Shown piece by piece: positions 23,736 to 34,935 of a stretch of 64,000 nt of DNA. Positions within the stretch are counted from its first letter, which is position 1; each line of letters begins with the position of its first letter. The notes below the pieces were generated by a model. The model was not told the DNA's origin, made no database searches, and saw only the letters and a program-made list of their open reading frames with translations. The position numbers and the translations under genes are program-made. This DNA comes from Clitoria ternatea (lineage: Eukaryota; Streptophyta; Magnoliopsida; Fabales; Fabaceae): contig CM075674.1 of the NCBI GenBank assembly GCA_037962975.1, positions 88,056,501 to 88,120,500 on the forward strand. Reading direction: 5' to 3'.

Positions 23736-24077
23736 AGTAAAATGGTGTTTTTAAATTAAATAGTAACAATATAAATGATTAGAATAAAATAAAGACACAC
23801 AAAAATTAACAAAAAGAAAACGGGTCCGACAGGAATTATTCCTGCTTCTACGTATTCCCGAGTATGTTGGGAAATCAAGGTTATGTAGTTCTTGGTTTAG
23901 AAATTATTTGGGGATACTAAAAATATTTTTTTTGAACCTTTGATTTTTTATTTAAAGAAAATATATCTTTTGAATTTTATGTGTTTTGAAAGGGATTTTA
24001 TTGTATTTTTACGATGTTTACAAAAATAAATTTTATGCATAAGGAAAATACAAGTCGAAGTATTCCATATGTGTATT

Positions 24078-27000
24078 TGTGACATTCTTTGTCATTTTAT
24101 AATTAATTCTACTGTTTTAATAATTTTCACAATAATTTTTTTTACATTTAAATAAATAATTAAATTACATCTTAATCAAAAAAATATACATTTTCATTAA
24201 AAAGTCCTAAAATGTCAATTATATAACTCTTTGAGTTCCCCCAAAACCATTTAATTTCAAAAGAAACCAAAATCTGAAACAGGGGTCTGACGCTACTCGT
24301 CATCCCCACGCTACGCGTGAGCTTCCAATCGCAGCCCTGGCGCTACGCGCCAAAACACCAGTAGCAGCACCTGCTGCACATTTTAGGCCAATTGGCCAAC
24401 TTCTAACCTGCCCCATTGGCCCGTTTCAAGTCCGATTGCCACGAAACTTCGCGGGCCATACGTTTTCCCCATTCCGTAACTGTTGGCGCCATCAGTTTGC
24501 CAAAATTCCAACACAAGTGCAAGTTATGCGTAAAACATAGTTTAAACCCCTTTGTGCAAAACCCTTGCACCAAACACTCTAAAAGGTTTCCAATTGGCCC
24601 AAGGCCAATGCACACAGTTCCTAAATGTCCTAGAAGACCTATTGACACTTTCCGGGCGTCCCGAAACCCACTGGATCTCAAAATCACCTATTCGGTTCCT
24701 TAAATCCACAATTATCGTTTATCGGCATAATTAACTAAATCAATCAATTCCTCAAGTTATTAACATACACATCACACCTAATTACTGCCACCATCATTAA
24801 TCATTATAATTATCATCATCAATCACACATTATCCATATACTAAATTTAACTTCACATTCACACCTTGAACACATATATCTATATATGACAAAACCTGTC
24901 CATGATCATAATCAAGCATACAATAATGGCTCCGTGCCATGTACCACACAACATAATAAAATACTATAATACTACATCCATATGCATTTATGCTCACATA
25001 GCAACATCAATCAACATTTTATAAATCAACAAACAAATACATAATTATGTATTTCCTCTTATAGTTTTCATATCGCCCTGGCCTCATTTAGCTCTCACCT
25101 CCGCGGTGTGCACCTATACCTGTAAATAGTCACTAAAACCAAAATACAGGGGGTGAGTGACTGGAATTATGAATTAATACAAAATCAATATCAAAGCTAG
25201 GAAAAGTATGACATAGCTATTCTTCTAGGCGCAATCTTCCAATATTAGTAATTACTTTCCACATCCTCTCTTATCTTACCATTTCTAATGGTATACTTAC
25301 ATAATCAAGTTGATTAGGCTAAACCAATACCATCGTTATCACATCATGATCAATTGATTCCCAGCATACATGCCTAGCCATTCGTTTTATAATTCATTAT
25401 TCCATTCATATCACTATCACTTCAATTCAACAATATGAATCACATCTCATAAGTATCATCAACAACATACATATCAGTCAATGAGTGTAAAACATAACTG
25501 ACTCTTATATATAATAGACTCCTAGTATCCGGATACTAAAAGGATCGACCTTCAGCTGGGGGTTTGACTTGACACCTCGTGAACCCGACTTGGTTCACCA
25601 AGCCTGACTTGGCTCCCCCTCAACCACTGGGTCATAGACCTCTGGGTAGTTCAACTGGGTTCGACTTGACCACGGAAGCCAAAATAAGGGTATCACATAC
25701 CGTCGGTCATCCTCCACCACAGAATCACATAATCATCATAACATAGTCATACAATCCCTCTACTGGAAGCCTGTCAGGAGCCGCTCCTTGATTGTGCATC
25801 GCACTGACGATCACTCCCCGCCCTCAACAGTATCCAGGGTATTTCATCCATAATATGTAACTCAATATAATTAAAACATCATCAATCACATACACAAATG
25901 TCAGAAACTGACATGTGTTCATAACGCAGGGTGGCCGACTTGCCAAACCCATCAACACAAGCCATAATACAGAATATTAATCACATATCTCTATTATCAT
26001 ACATCATTCAGCTCACCATTACCTGATATAATACTACTGGCATGTCATAAACCATAATCATCATTCTCCATCAGCAGATATAACAGTGATACAATCAACG
26101 CCAATACTACACAATCTCAATATATTATATATCGATACCACCATCAATGATAATAATACATCAATACCATCTACTACACAACTTCACAACGAATATCTCA
26201 TACACTCAAAGTCCAGGGCACACATTGCATGTGCATATCATCACCCACATCATCTTCATATTTGCTCATTAATATATTTTACAAGGGTTATTATCAGTTA
26301 AGTCCATATTTATGATATTCGCGTATATATACTCATACAAATGACATTTCCATCATTATTAGCACATATCACTTACTTTATCCTTACTTATTCATATAAA
26401 CTACACCATCGTTTGAATATAACATTAGCGTGTGTCTTTCCTTCACAATTTATAATTACTCTAAGTTGTTCTAAGCTCCCTTCATATTAGTTCTTTATCA
26501 AACTATTTATTATGCCCCCTACTAACATCATTTATGCACATATTGTCAATTACCAATCATCCTATTTTCCATTACCGATTTCACTTCACTCACTTAATAT
26601 ATAGATATATGCTCCTTTTATATCATGATACTTCACAAATCTTACTTAGTTCATGTAAGCTATCCTATAATTTTACGATTGCCACATGCCAACTTATTTA
26701 ATTACCAACTCATCTATTCATTTATTTCTTATTTATCGTCTCAAGACTTATAATTCATCCTTACTTCCTCATTTTTAGGTCACTCATTGACATAGTACTA
26801 ATATACTACTTAACTATTTAACAATTCATCAGTTATTCTACCTTATTTATTATAATGATCTCATTTACTTTCATTCCGCATGCTTGGAAATTTATCATAG
26901 ATTATCTAAACTATTTAAAATGATTAAAAGTAGCTATAATATACCATTTCCTATATGCCGTTGGCATCACACATTTCTATATTAACTTTAACCCAGCACA

Positions 27001-27787
27001 CACCCCCCTTTACCTCAATTCCGAGCTTTCCAAGGCTTCTAATCACTTGCTGGGTCCTTTCCTGAATCCTTAAAACTCTAAAACAAATTTAACGATGCTT
27101 CAATAAATTATCATAATTACTAAATCGTAATCCATAACCTTAAAGCAATCTTGAATTCTAACTTTAAGTTACCGAAGCTTACCATTTCTATTTCCGACCT
27201 TCATTTCCAAGTTCCTCCGTATCAAACGACTTTCCAATCCTTAAATTCAAACATACAAGCGTCAAAATACAAAACCCCTTAGCTTTTCATTATTCCCATC
27301 AATGTAGGAACAATAATTTAACTCTCTAACATTGCAGAACACGAAATCATGGCTTCCAATTAACATATATGGTTCGGTTTCAAAGAAAGAAAAGAGAAGG
27401 AAAAGAAGAAGCTTGAAATTGGAAGTTCCATGAGCCTTACCTCAATTCCCCAACACCATAGCCATGATTAATGTGAAGCTCCACCAACAATCCCCCATGG
27501 ATTGAGCTTCTAGGGTTCAGAAAGAAAGAGGAAGGGGAAGAAGAAACTGTTTGCATACCACGGGTTATGTTTCTGATCCTTTATTAAAAGATGATCGCGA
27601 CTCTAACGCTACGTGTCAGAGGGGCTCTACGCGTTCAAGCCACGCTACGTGTCAGGCCCCTGATTCTATTTTTCTTAAAATTCCATTTAAAATTCTATTT
27701 TTCACTTCCTTCCTTTATTTATTATTATTTTACACCCAAAACATATTTTATCTTATTTCTAATTTATCAAACATCCAGGATGTTACA
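24078..27787 (-). mobile_element. Gypsy solo LTR, minus orientation
   Basis: On the minus strand it starts TGTAACATCCTGGATG and ends GAATGTCACA. GTATT lies on both sides (24073-24077 and 27788-27792). It is 3710 bp long with no coding domains. Near 25140 the minus strand reads CTCACCCCCTGTATTTTGG, a feature seen near the 3' part of chromoviral LTRs. Long frames around 24403-24703 have no family likeness. Confidence 0.75.
25750..25850 (-). repeat. Segment shared with the Cassandra LTR
   Basis: CTCTACTGGAAGCCTGTCAG...GATCACTCCCCGCCCTCAACAG aligns with CTCCTACTGGAAGCCTTCCAGG...GATCACTCTCCGCCCTCAATAG of the Cassandra element at 15776-15855. It lies inside the minus-strand gypsy LTR. Confidence 0.7.
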
Positions 27788-28034
27788 GTATTACCTTTCA
27801 CGATCTTGTAATATCGGTGTAGGCAAGACACTTTGCACGACACCGTTATAAAATCATTTCAATATTTATTTAATTAAAATGATGGTTTTAATTCTAAGGA
27901 AACTAAATGTCGGGACTAAATTAAAACATATTCAAATTAACACACCTAGAAGAAAATGATGATTCTTTGTTTTTTACATTGAGTACTAGGATAAAATGGA
28001 ATGGAATAAAGAAAGAAGTTAAAGTAAAATAATA

Positions 28035-28098
28035 AAATAAAAGTAAAAATAAAAATAAAAATAAAAATAAAAATAAAAATAAAAATAAAAATAAAGTA
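28035..28098. repeat. (AAAAAT)n microsatellite
   Basis: About ten uninterrupted AAAAAT units give a poly-Phe/Leu frame on the minus strand that is an artefact. Confidence 0.9.
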
Positions 28099-28184
28099 AA
28101 ATTTATGAAAACTAAAAACAAATAATGAAAATGAAAAAAAACATAAAAAAAAGGTAAAAGAAAAAGAAAAATTTTAAGAAAAAG

Positions 28185-28412
28185 TAAGGAGGCAGCAAGG
28201 CTTGAACTTACTTCCCTTGGTCCTACAATCACTACTATTACCATTAGGACAATCATTAATCATATTAAAGATGAGGCAAAAACAAATTAAAACAATACAC
28301 TGATTCTATTATCCTTTTTTTTTAAAAAAAGGCAAACAGAAAAGGGAAGCCAAGTCTGAAACCCTTTCTCTACTAGTCCAAATAATGCGCATTCACCACT
28401 AGGCCACCATAG
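28185..28412 (-). repeat. Two tRNA/SINE-like Pol III box pairs
   Basis: On the minus strand TGGTGGCCTAGTGG (28409-28396) matches the A-box consensus TGGCNNAGTGG. GGGTTTCAGACTT (28364-28352) lies about 45 nt further on, at B-box distance but with a poor B-box. A second B-box-like AAGTTCAAGCCTT occurs at 28210-28198. The segments resemble degenerate tRNA-derived SINE heads in the Ogre/Tat-like LTR. No folded tRNA is apparent. Confidence 0.3.
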
Positions 28413-29215
28413 TCTCATTGTTAGTTTTTAAGCACTAAAACTTATAAACTAAATCTATTTCTATTTTTTTTAAAATAGTAATAATAATAATTATTATTAT
28501 TTTAAAACATGTAGAGGCCCATAACCAAAAGAAAAAAGAGGGAAAACCCTAGAAACTAAACCATTTGTAAAAAGCTAAAGAGAGTTAGAGAGAGAGTCAC
28601 CAAAAGAAAGGCCAAGGAAGGGTGAGGGAGGCCGACAGCGCGGTGATGCGGTGGCGGTGGCACGGTGGTGACACAACAGTGGCACGACAATGGTCCAGTG
28701 GTGGTTTGTCGGTGGTCGGTTTCTCTCTTTTTCTCTTCTTTTTTTTCTTTTCTTTTTTTATGTGGTAATGGTTATGGATTTTTAGGGGGGTTAAGGTTGT
28801 TGGTTTGGAATGGGTTTATGGTGTGGAATTATTATGGGTGAGTGAAAGGGGTAGAGTTTTAGAATGGTTTTGGGGTAGTTGTTAGTGGAGGTGATGGAGA
28901 AAGATGGTGAAGTGGGTGGTGATATAGATGGAGAAGATGAAGATAAAAGAAAAAGAAAAGGTTTGCTGTTTTTTTGGTTGTTGCTATCCTCTTTCTCTTT
29001 GGGTTATGAGGATTCTTTTATGCTTGTTGTCATTGCCTCTTTAGTGTTTCATTTCAAAATTTTAGGTTTTTCTTGTCTCAATTCACTGTGTTGTCATTTC
29101 TGCTTTTGTTGAAGCATGAACCATTGACTCTATGGCACATTGCTTTTAGTTTCCAAAAAGATAAATAAGTGAAAGAAGAACAGAGAAGGGGGAAGGGGCA
29201 GAAAACACCAAAAGG

Positions 29216-29217
<2 letters not shown>

Positions 29218-29249
<32 letters not shown>

Positions 29250-29250
29250 C
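29218..29250. repeat. (AAT)n microsatellite
   Basis: About ten ATA/AAT units lie near the end of the Ogre/Tat-like LTR. Confidence 0.9.
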
Positions 29251-29278
29251 ACAATAATAAAAGGGTGTTCACAAAGGC

Positions 29279-30273
29279 AAGACAGTGAAGCAACCAGAGC
29301 TCTCTTAGGAAGAAATTAATGTAGCTATTTTGCGCTATTAAAAAAAGATGATAATGATCAGCTCGTGTGTCAGAGAGCTTAAAAAAGGTCAACCGTATAT
29401 GCTTTGTGTGTTTTAGTTGAAAGAATAAAGCAAACAAAAGGTCTTTTGTTCTGAAGATCTCAAGGAACTCTATTTTAGTGCAAGCTCTAATGATTATTTT
29501 ATACCAGACCCTTTTTCATCTCTTCACTCCTCAAGGTCTGATGTTCATAATAGCTAAAGCTTTTTCAACGAATTTACAATGGCTATGTCTCTTCATCAGA
29601 TTACCAAACGGTCACTTTGAGTGAGCTATAAATATGAAGAGATTCAAAAATTTAAAGAGAGAACTTGAGACCTTTGAAGAAATCCTCGCAATCAGTTTAC
29701 AAAGCTCTTTTCTTCTTTCTTAGTCTTTGTCTCTAAAGCAAAAACCTTCTTTGTTGTTCTGCCTCTAGCATACCTTGGTCTTTGTCTTTCTTACTTAGTG
29801 TATCAGTTCATATCTTGTATCTTTTCATACACTAGTTTACAGAAACACCAAACACATTCTATCATTCAAACCTATATTTATGTAAAAGTCTAGTATGTTA
29901 CTAGTCTTTAGATTCTGTTGGAAAACAGCTTGTGGTTTGAAGAGGCTTTTGAAAGAATACTTAGAATTGAGCCAAGAGTGGCTTGTTGAAATAATACTTG
30001 GGTTTAAGCCAGAAGTGGCTAGAGTCAAGAATACTTGTGGCCCGGTCTGGTGTTGAGATTGTAAAAAGAGTTTAATCCTTCAAGTTTGAAGTGACTAGAC
30101 CTAGTTTCTGAGTTGGAAATAAGCCAATATAAATTCTATGTTCATTTTCTCTTTCCCTATTCTTAAACAGCCTGGTACAAAAGTCTAATCGCTTACGCTT
30201 ACAAAGTTTTTAAGTTCCGCAAAAAGAGTCACAAACTTATTCACCCCCTTCTAAGCCTGACTCTAAACCATCA
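29279..30273 (+). repeat. Copia 5' LTR, right piece, with TATA box
   Basis: The LTR resumes after the insertion. TATAAAT at 29627-29633 is a likely promoter. A long CT-rich leader follows, and the LTR ends ...CTCTAAACCATCA directly before the primer binding site. Confidence 0.65.
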
Positions 30274-30275
30274 AT

Positions 30276-30287
30276 TGGTATTAGAGC
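30276..30287 (+). promoter_or_regulatory. Primer binding site, initiator-Met tRNA type
   Basis: TGGTATTAGAGC follows the LTR end by two bases and differs by one base from the standard plant copia site TGGTATCAGAGC. Confidence 0.85.
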
Positions 30288-30335
30288 TTGTTCTTTTGGG
30301 TTGATCACTCCAATAAGTGAACATAAATAAGATCC

Positions 30336-31400
30336 ATGGCAGCTCCACATAACAACTAGCTTATGGTAGAAGGATCCTTTATTAATAAACCACCAACTTT
30401 CTTTAGAGAGAATTACCTATATTGGAAGGACAAAATGAAGATGTTTATTAAGTCCACTCAATATGGATTATAGGGAGTTATCACCAATGGTGATCATTCT
30501 ACTCTTGTTGATGAAGATAGAAGCCCAAATCAAAAGAACAATTGACAGTGCTTGAATTAAAGAAGATGGAGACCAATACCAAAGCCAAATTCTTTCTTAC
30601 TTGTGCTCTAAGTAAATCTGAGTACAATAAGGTCTTAAACTACAAGTTAACTAAAGAAGTCTGGGATGTTTTCAATGTAATTATGAAGGAACCTCCAATG
30701 TGAAGAGATCTAAAAAGATACTGTTGATAAAATAGTATGACACCTTCAAGATGGAGGATCATGAGACTGTTGACCAGATGTTTGGAAGATTCCAAACTTT
30801 GCTGAATAAGCCTTAAGCCCTTGGGAAAACACCATCAAAAGAAGATATAAATGTTAAGCTTCTTAGAAGCTTGCATGAAAGTTTTGATGCTAAATGCTCA
30901 GCTCTCGAGGAGGCCAAAGATTTGAGAACCCTGACTCTAGATGAACTCCTTGGAGTACTTGGAGTTCATAAGATGAAGCTGAAGCAGAAGGAAGTCACCA
31001 ACCTTCCTCCTCTAAAGGCATTACCTGGAAGTTAGAAGAATTAAGCAAAAAGTCTAAAGCTCTCAAGGCTGAAGAGTTCATCAGCTCAGAACCAGACTTT
31101 GATGAGTCAGGTGAAGATACAGACGAGGAACATGCCCTCGTAATAAGAAGATTTCATAGGTTGTTGAAGAAAAAGAAAAGCAGACCTCAGAAGTTCTAGA
31201 GTAAAGACCATAAAGGTAAATCTCAATTTAAGTTTAAAATTGAGAAATCTACCTTGGAATGTTTCAACTATAAAAAATCAAGACATATGAAGGTAGAATG
31301 TCCTATCTTGAACAAGGACAAGAAGGACAGAAAAGAGAATAAAAGATTTCAAAAGAAGAAAAAAGAAGAAGAATGAAGATTCATCCAGCTTTAACAATTC
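30336..31400 (+). pseudogene. Copia gag remnant
   Basis: ATG at 30336 opens MAAPHNN and then a stop. Past it the frame gives GSFINKPPTFFRENYLYWKD and KMKMFIKSTQYGLWG, the typical N-terminus of SIRE-type copia Gag. A CCHC knuckle follows near 31258 (CFNYKKSRHMKVEC), in which the second Cys is replaced by Tyr. Several stops and frame changes break the frame. Gag would form the particle that packages element RNA. Confidence 0.7.
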
Positions 31401-31800
31401 TAAGGAAGAGACAGACTCTGCTCAGATCTGTCTTATGGCTGATATTGAACCAAACTTAGAGGCCAGCTTAAGTGATTCAGAATTTGAAGAAGTAAGTTAT
31501 TCTAGGCTTAAAGAAAATTATGATCTTTTGCTTCTTGATTTTTCCAAATTACTAAAGAACTTTAAGAAATTAAAAATAAAACATGTTGATACGACCACTA
31601 AATATGAAAACTAGATTTCTAAATTAAAAGAAGAAGGTTTTGACAAGAGTATTATAAATGAAATAGAAGACAATAAGAGAATGCACCTTGAAGAGTTGCA
31701 CAAACTTAAGCATGAAAATCTGGTTTTTGAAACTAATTTGGAAAACACCAAAGTATGTTACAACTCTCAAGCTGATGAAATCATCAAACTATAAAAGCAA

Positions 31801-32340
31801 GTGAGTTCACTTACTTCAAACCTAGGCAGGTTTGTAAATGACACTGAAAATTTGAAAAGGCTTTTGGGAAAATCTCATGGTGGCCATAACAGACTAAGTC
31901 TGGGTTATGTAGAGAAAGATGATCTCAAGCAATCTTCATTTCCTTCATCTGTTCTAAAGAAACAGAAACATATAAAATGTAATTATTGCAAGAGGCATGG
32001 TCATATGATAAATGAGTGTCAAAAAAGAAAGAAAAGAAATGCAAATGTTTCTAACCATGTAGGACCCAAAAAGATCTGGGTACCAAAATCATTGATCATT
32101 CCCATTGCAGATGTACTTAAAGACAAAGCATCAACACTGGTATCTGAACAATGGATTCTCGCATCACATGACAGGAAGAAAGTCTATGTTCATAGACCTA
32201 GAGAGGTTTAAAGGTAGAACAGTCACCTTTAAAGGTAACCAGACTGGGAAAATCATCAGGTCTGGTAAAGTTGGTAAAGTTCCTTCACTTGTTATTGATA
32301 ATGTATATTTGGTTGAAGGTCTGTGACATAACCTGCTTAA
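31801..32340 (+). pseudogene. Copia knuckle and protease remnant
   Basis: A second CCHC-type knuckle (CNYCKRHGHMINEC, near 31978) is followed by VGPKKIWVPKS. After a frame change comes HWYLNNGFSHHMTGRKSMF (about 32130), which corresponds to the copia protease start W.LDSG.S.HMTG. The catalytic DSG is replaced by NNG here, so the protease would be inactive. Confidence 0.7.
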
Positions 32341-32519
32341 CATAAGTCAATTTTGTGATAGTGGGTATAAGGTCTCCTTGGATAAAGAGAAGTGCATTAT
32401 CATCAACCATAGTGGAACCACACTCTTCTCTACAAACAGATATCACAATTTGTACAAGGTTGATTTGAATAAACTAAATGATAAAAATGTAACATGTCTA
32501 TTTTCAAACTTTGAATAGA

Positions 32520-33170
32520 GGTGGATCTAGTTTGGGCATGTGAGTTTACAACATATTTCAAAACTTCACAGAAAAGGCTTAGTCAAGGGACTGTCAAAAA
32601 TCTTTTTTAATAGTTCCTTGCCTTGTGAAGCATACCAAAGAGGGACACAATATAAAACCTCTTGTGAAAATATAAATATAGTTTCCATAGCTAGACCATT
32701 AGAACTGTTGCATTTAGATTTGTTTGGTCCATCTCAAGTACAGAGTTTGGTAGGAAAGAAGTATGGATTTGTCATTGCTGATGACTACACAAGAATGACA
32801 TGGGTATACTTCCTAGCCCACAAAGATGAATTTGTAAAAGTATTTCAGATTTTCTATAAGAAAATCCAGAATGAGAAAGGATTATGTATTGGTACAATAA
32901 GAAGTATCATGACAGAATTTGAAAACGAAGTTTTTGAAAAATTTTGCTATGACATAACTCACAATTTTTCTTCTCCAAGAACACCTCAACAAAATAATGT
33001 TGTGGAAAGGAAAAACAAATCTTTGCAAGAAATGACCAAAACAATGCTTTGTGAACATGATCTTCCAAAATGTTTCTGGGCAGAGGCTGTGAGAACTTCT
33101 TGTTATATTCAAAATAGAATCCTTATTAGACCAATACTGAACAAGACTCCTTATGAATTATAGAAAGGAA
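32520..33170 (+). pseudogene. Copia integrase remnant
   Basis: The frame from about 32540 shows LQHISKLHRKGLVKGL, then RPLELLHLDLFGPSQVQSLV, YGFVIADDYTRMTWVYFLAH, FSSPRTPQQNNVVERKNKSL and AVRTSCYIQNRIL. These are the plant copia integrase core motifs. The first and last acidic positions (LDLFGP, NVVERKN) are seen. The region around the second Asp reads IMTEFENEV where SD.G.EF is expected, so the middle catalytic residue is lost. A stop at about 33161 ends the frame. Confidence 0.75.
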
Positions 33171-33679
33171 AAAGACCCAACATATCATATTTTCATCCCT
33201 TTAGGTGCACATGTTATATCCTTAACACAAAGGATCATCTTGGAAAATTTGATTCTAAGTGTGTTAAAGGGATATTCATGGGGTACTCAACCACATTAAA
33301 ATCTTACAAAGTTTTCAATACAAGAACTCATACCATTGAAGAATCAATGCAAGTAAGGTTTGATGATTTTCAATAGACTCACAGGAAATTAGCAGATCTA
33401 GATATTGATGATGTAGGTATCTAATAACCAAAATCTGACCCTGCTCAATCAAAACCAACAAAAGATGAAAATAAAGAGTCTGAACTACTGTAATTAGTGT
33501 CTAAAACTGAGAAGCCTAGAGACTAGAAGTTCAAGGCTGATCACTCTTCAGACCTCATCATTTGAGATCAAGAAGCTAGAGTAAAGACTAGATAAAAACT
33601 TATCATTCATACATCTATTGCCCTTGCCTCAGAATTGGAACAAAAAAATCTATAAGTGAGGCCTTGGAAGATATAGACT

Positions 33680-34935
33680 AGGTCATAGATATGTAGAAAG
33701 AATTGAACCAGTTTGAGAGGAATAATGTTTGGACCTTTGTCCCAAGAACCAAGAATAAAGGCATTATTGGAACAAAATAGGTTTTTAAGAACAAGCTTGA
33801 TGGAGAAGGCAAAGTAGTCAAAAACGAAGTAAAACTTGTAACATAAGGCTACAACCAACAAGAAGGTATAAATTTCATTGAAACTTTTTCTCCTGTAGCC
33901 AGACTTGAGGATATTAGGATACTTCTTGCATTATCTACATATAAAGGAATAATATTATATCAGATGGATGTTAAGAGTGCATTTCTGAATGAGTTAATTA
34001 AAGAAGTTTTTGTAAAACAACCTTCTAATTTTGAAGATATTTTGTTTCCAAATCATGCTTTTAAACTCAGTAAAACACTGTATGGTCTGAAACAAAGTCC
34101 TAGAGCTTAGTACGACAGACTCAGGTCCTTTTTTATTTCAAAAGGCTTTACTAGAGGAAAACTAGATACAACCCTATTCAGAAAAAGCTCTCATAAAAAC
34201 TTAATAATTTTGCAAATCTATGTGGATGATATTGTTTTTGATGCTACTGATGTAAGTCTGTGCAAAGATGTTTTCCAAGATAATGCAAGCTAAATTTGAA
34301 ATGAGTATGATGAAAGAACTCAAATTCTTCCCAGGCTTACAAATCAAATAGACTAATGATGGTATTTTTATCCAGCAGCGGAAATACACTAAGGAGCTGC
34401 TTAAAAAGTTTAAAATGGCTTATGCAAAGCCAATGAGCACTCCAATGCATCCAAGTTGCATAATTAGTAAAGATGAGTCTAATACATTAGTGGATCAAAC
34501 CTTATATAGAGGAATGATTGGTTCCCTTATGTATTTAACATTTAGCAGCCTAGATATAATGTTTAGTATCTGTATGTGTGTAAGATACCAATCAAACCCT
34601 AAGGAATCACACTTGTTTACAATGAGGAGGATTTTGAGGTATCTTGTAGGTACTACTAACCTTGGGCTATTCTACAAATGAACATACTCGTTCTTTATTT
34701 GGATACTACGATGCTGATTTTACAGGTGATGGTGGACAAAAAAGCACAAGTGGTGGATGTCACTTTCTTGGTCAAAGTCTAATCTCCTGAGGAAGCAAGA
34801 AATAGAATTCAATTACCCTCTCAAAAGTTAAGGTTGAGTACATGTCAACAGCAAGTTATTGTTCTCAACTTCTTTGGATGAAGTATCAACTTGAGGACTA
34901 CTCAATTAAAGAAGAAGAGATCCCTGTGTTTTGAC
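33680..34935 (+). pseudogene. Copia reverse transcriptase-RNase H remnant
   Basis: Across frame changes the region shows W.FKNKLDGEGKVVKN, YNQQEGINFIETFSPVARL, YQMDVKSAFLNE, YGLKQSPRA, IYVDDIVFDATD (catalytic YVDD near 34217), ELLKKFKMAYAKPMSTPMHP, YRGMIGSLMYLT and GYYDADF-like RNase H wording. At least five stops interrupt it. Homology stops in RNase H after EEIPVF near 34930. Confidence 0.75.

Larger units (their letters stand above)
23031..29278 (+). mobile_element. Ogre/Tat-like LTR (solo or partial) inside the copia LTR
   Basis: It starts TGTCGTGACCAGGATTACGA and soon reads GGGAGTTGCCACCAA, wording familiar from Ogre/Tat-type LTR starts. AAGAC precedes it (23026-23030) and AAGAC recurs at 29279-29283, where the copia LTR resumes, so this is probably the target duplication. 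The last base expected for a CA end is ambiguous. After removing the nested LTR (24078-27787), about 2.5 kb remains. No gag or pol is present. Confidence 0.5.
22586..34935 (+). mobile_element. Decayed SIRE/Maximus-like Ty1/copia element, 3' end lost
   Basis: The 5' LTR is present in two pieces (22586-23030 and 29279-30273) around an Ogre/Tat-like LTR insertion. It is followed by a tRNA-iMet-type primer binding site, gag, protease, integrase and reverse transcriptase-RNase H regions in the Ty1/copia order. Stops and frameshifts occur throughout. Homology ends at about 34935 inside RNase H, where LINE sequence begins. The 3' LTR is missing. The long gag and the wording of the INT and RT motifs point to the SIRE/Maximus group. 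Confidence 0.75.

Noticed and set aside
24403..24734. Overlapping frames of about 95 codons on both strands
   Set aside because: They lie inside a solo LTR, overlap each other antisense and show no domain.
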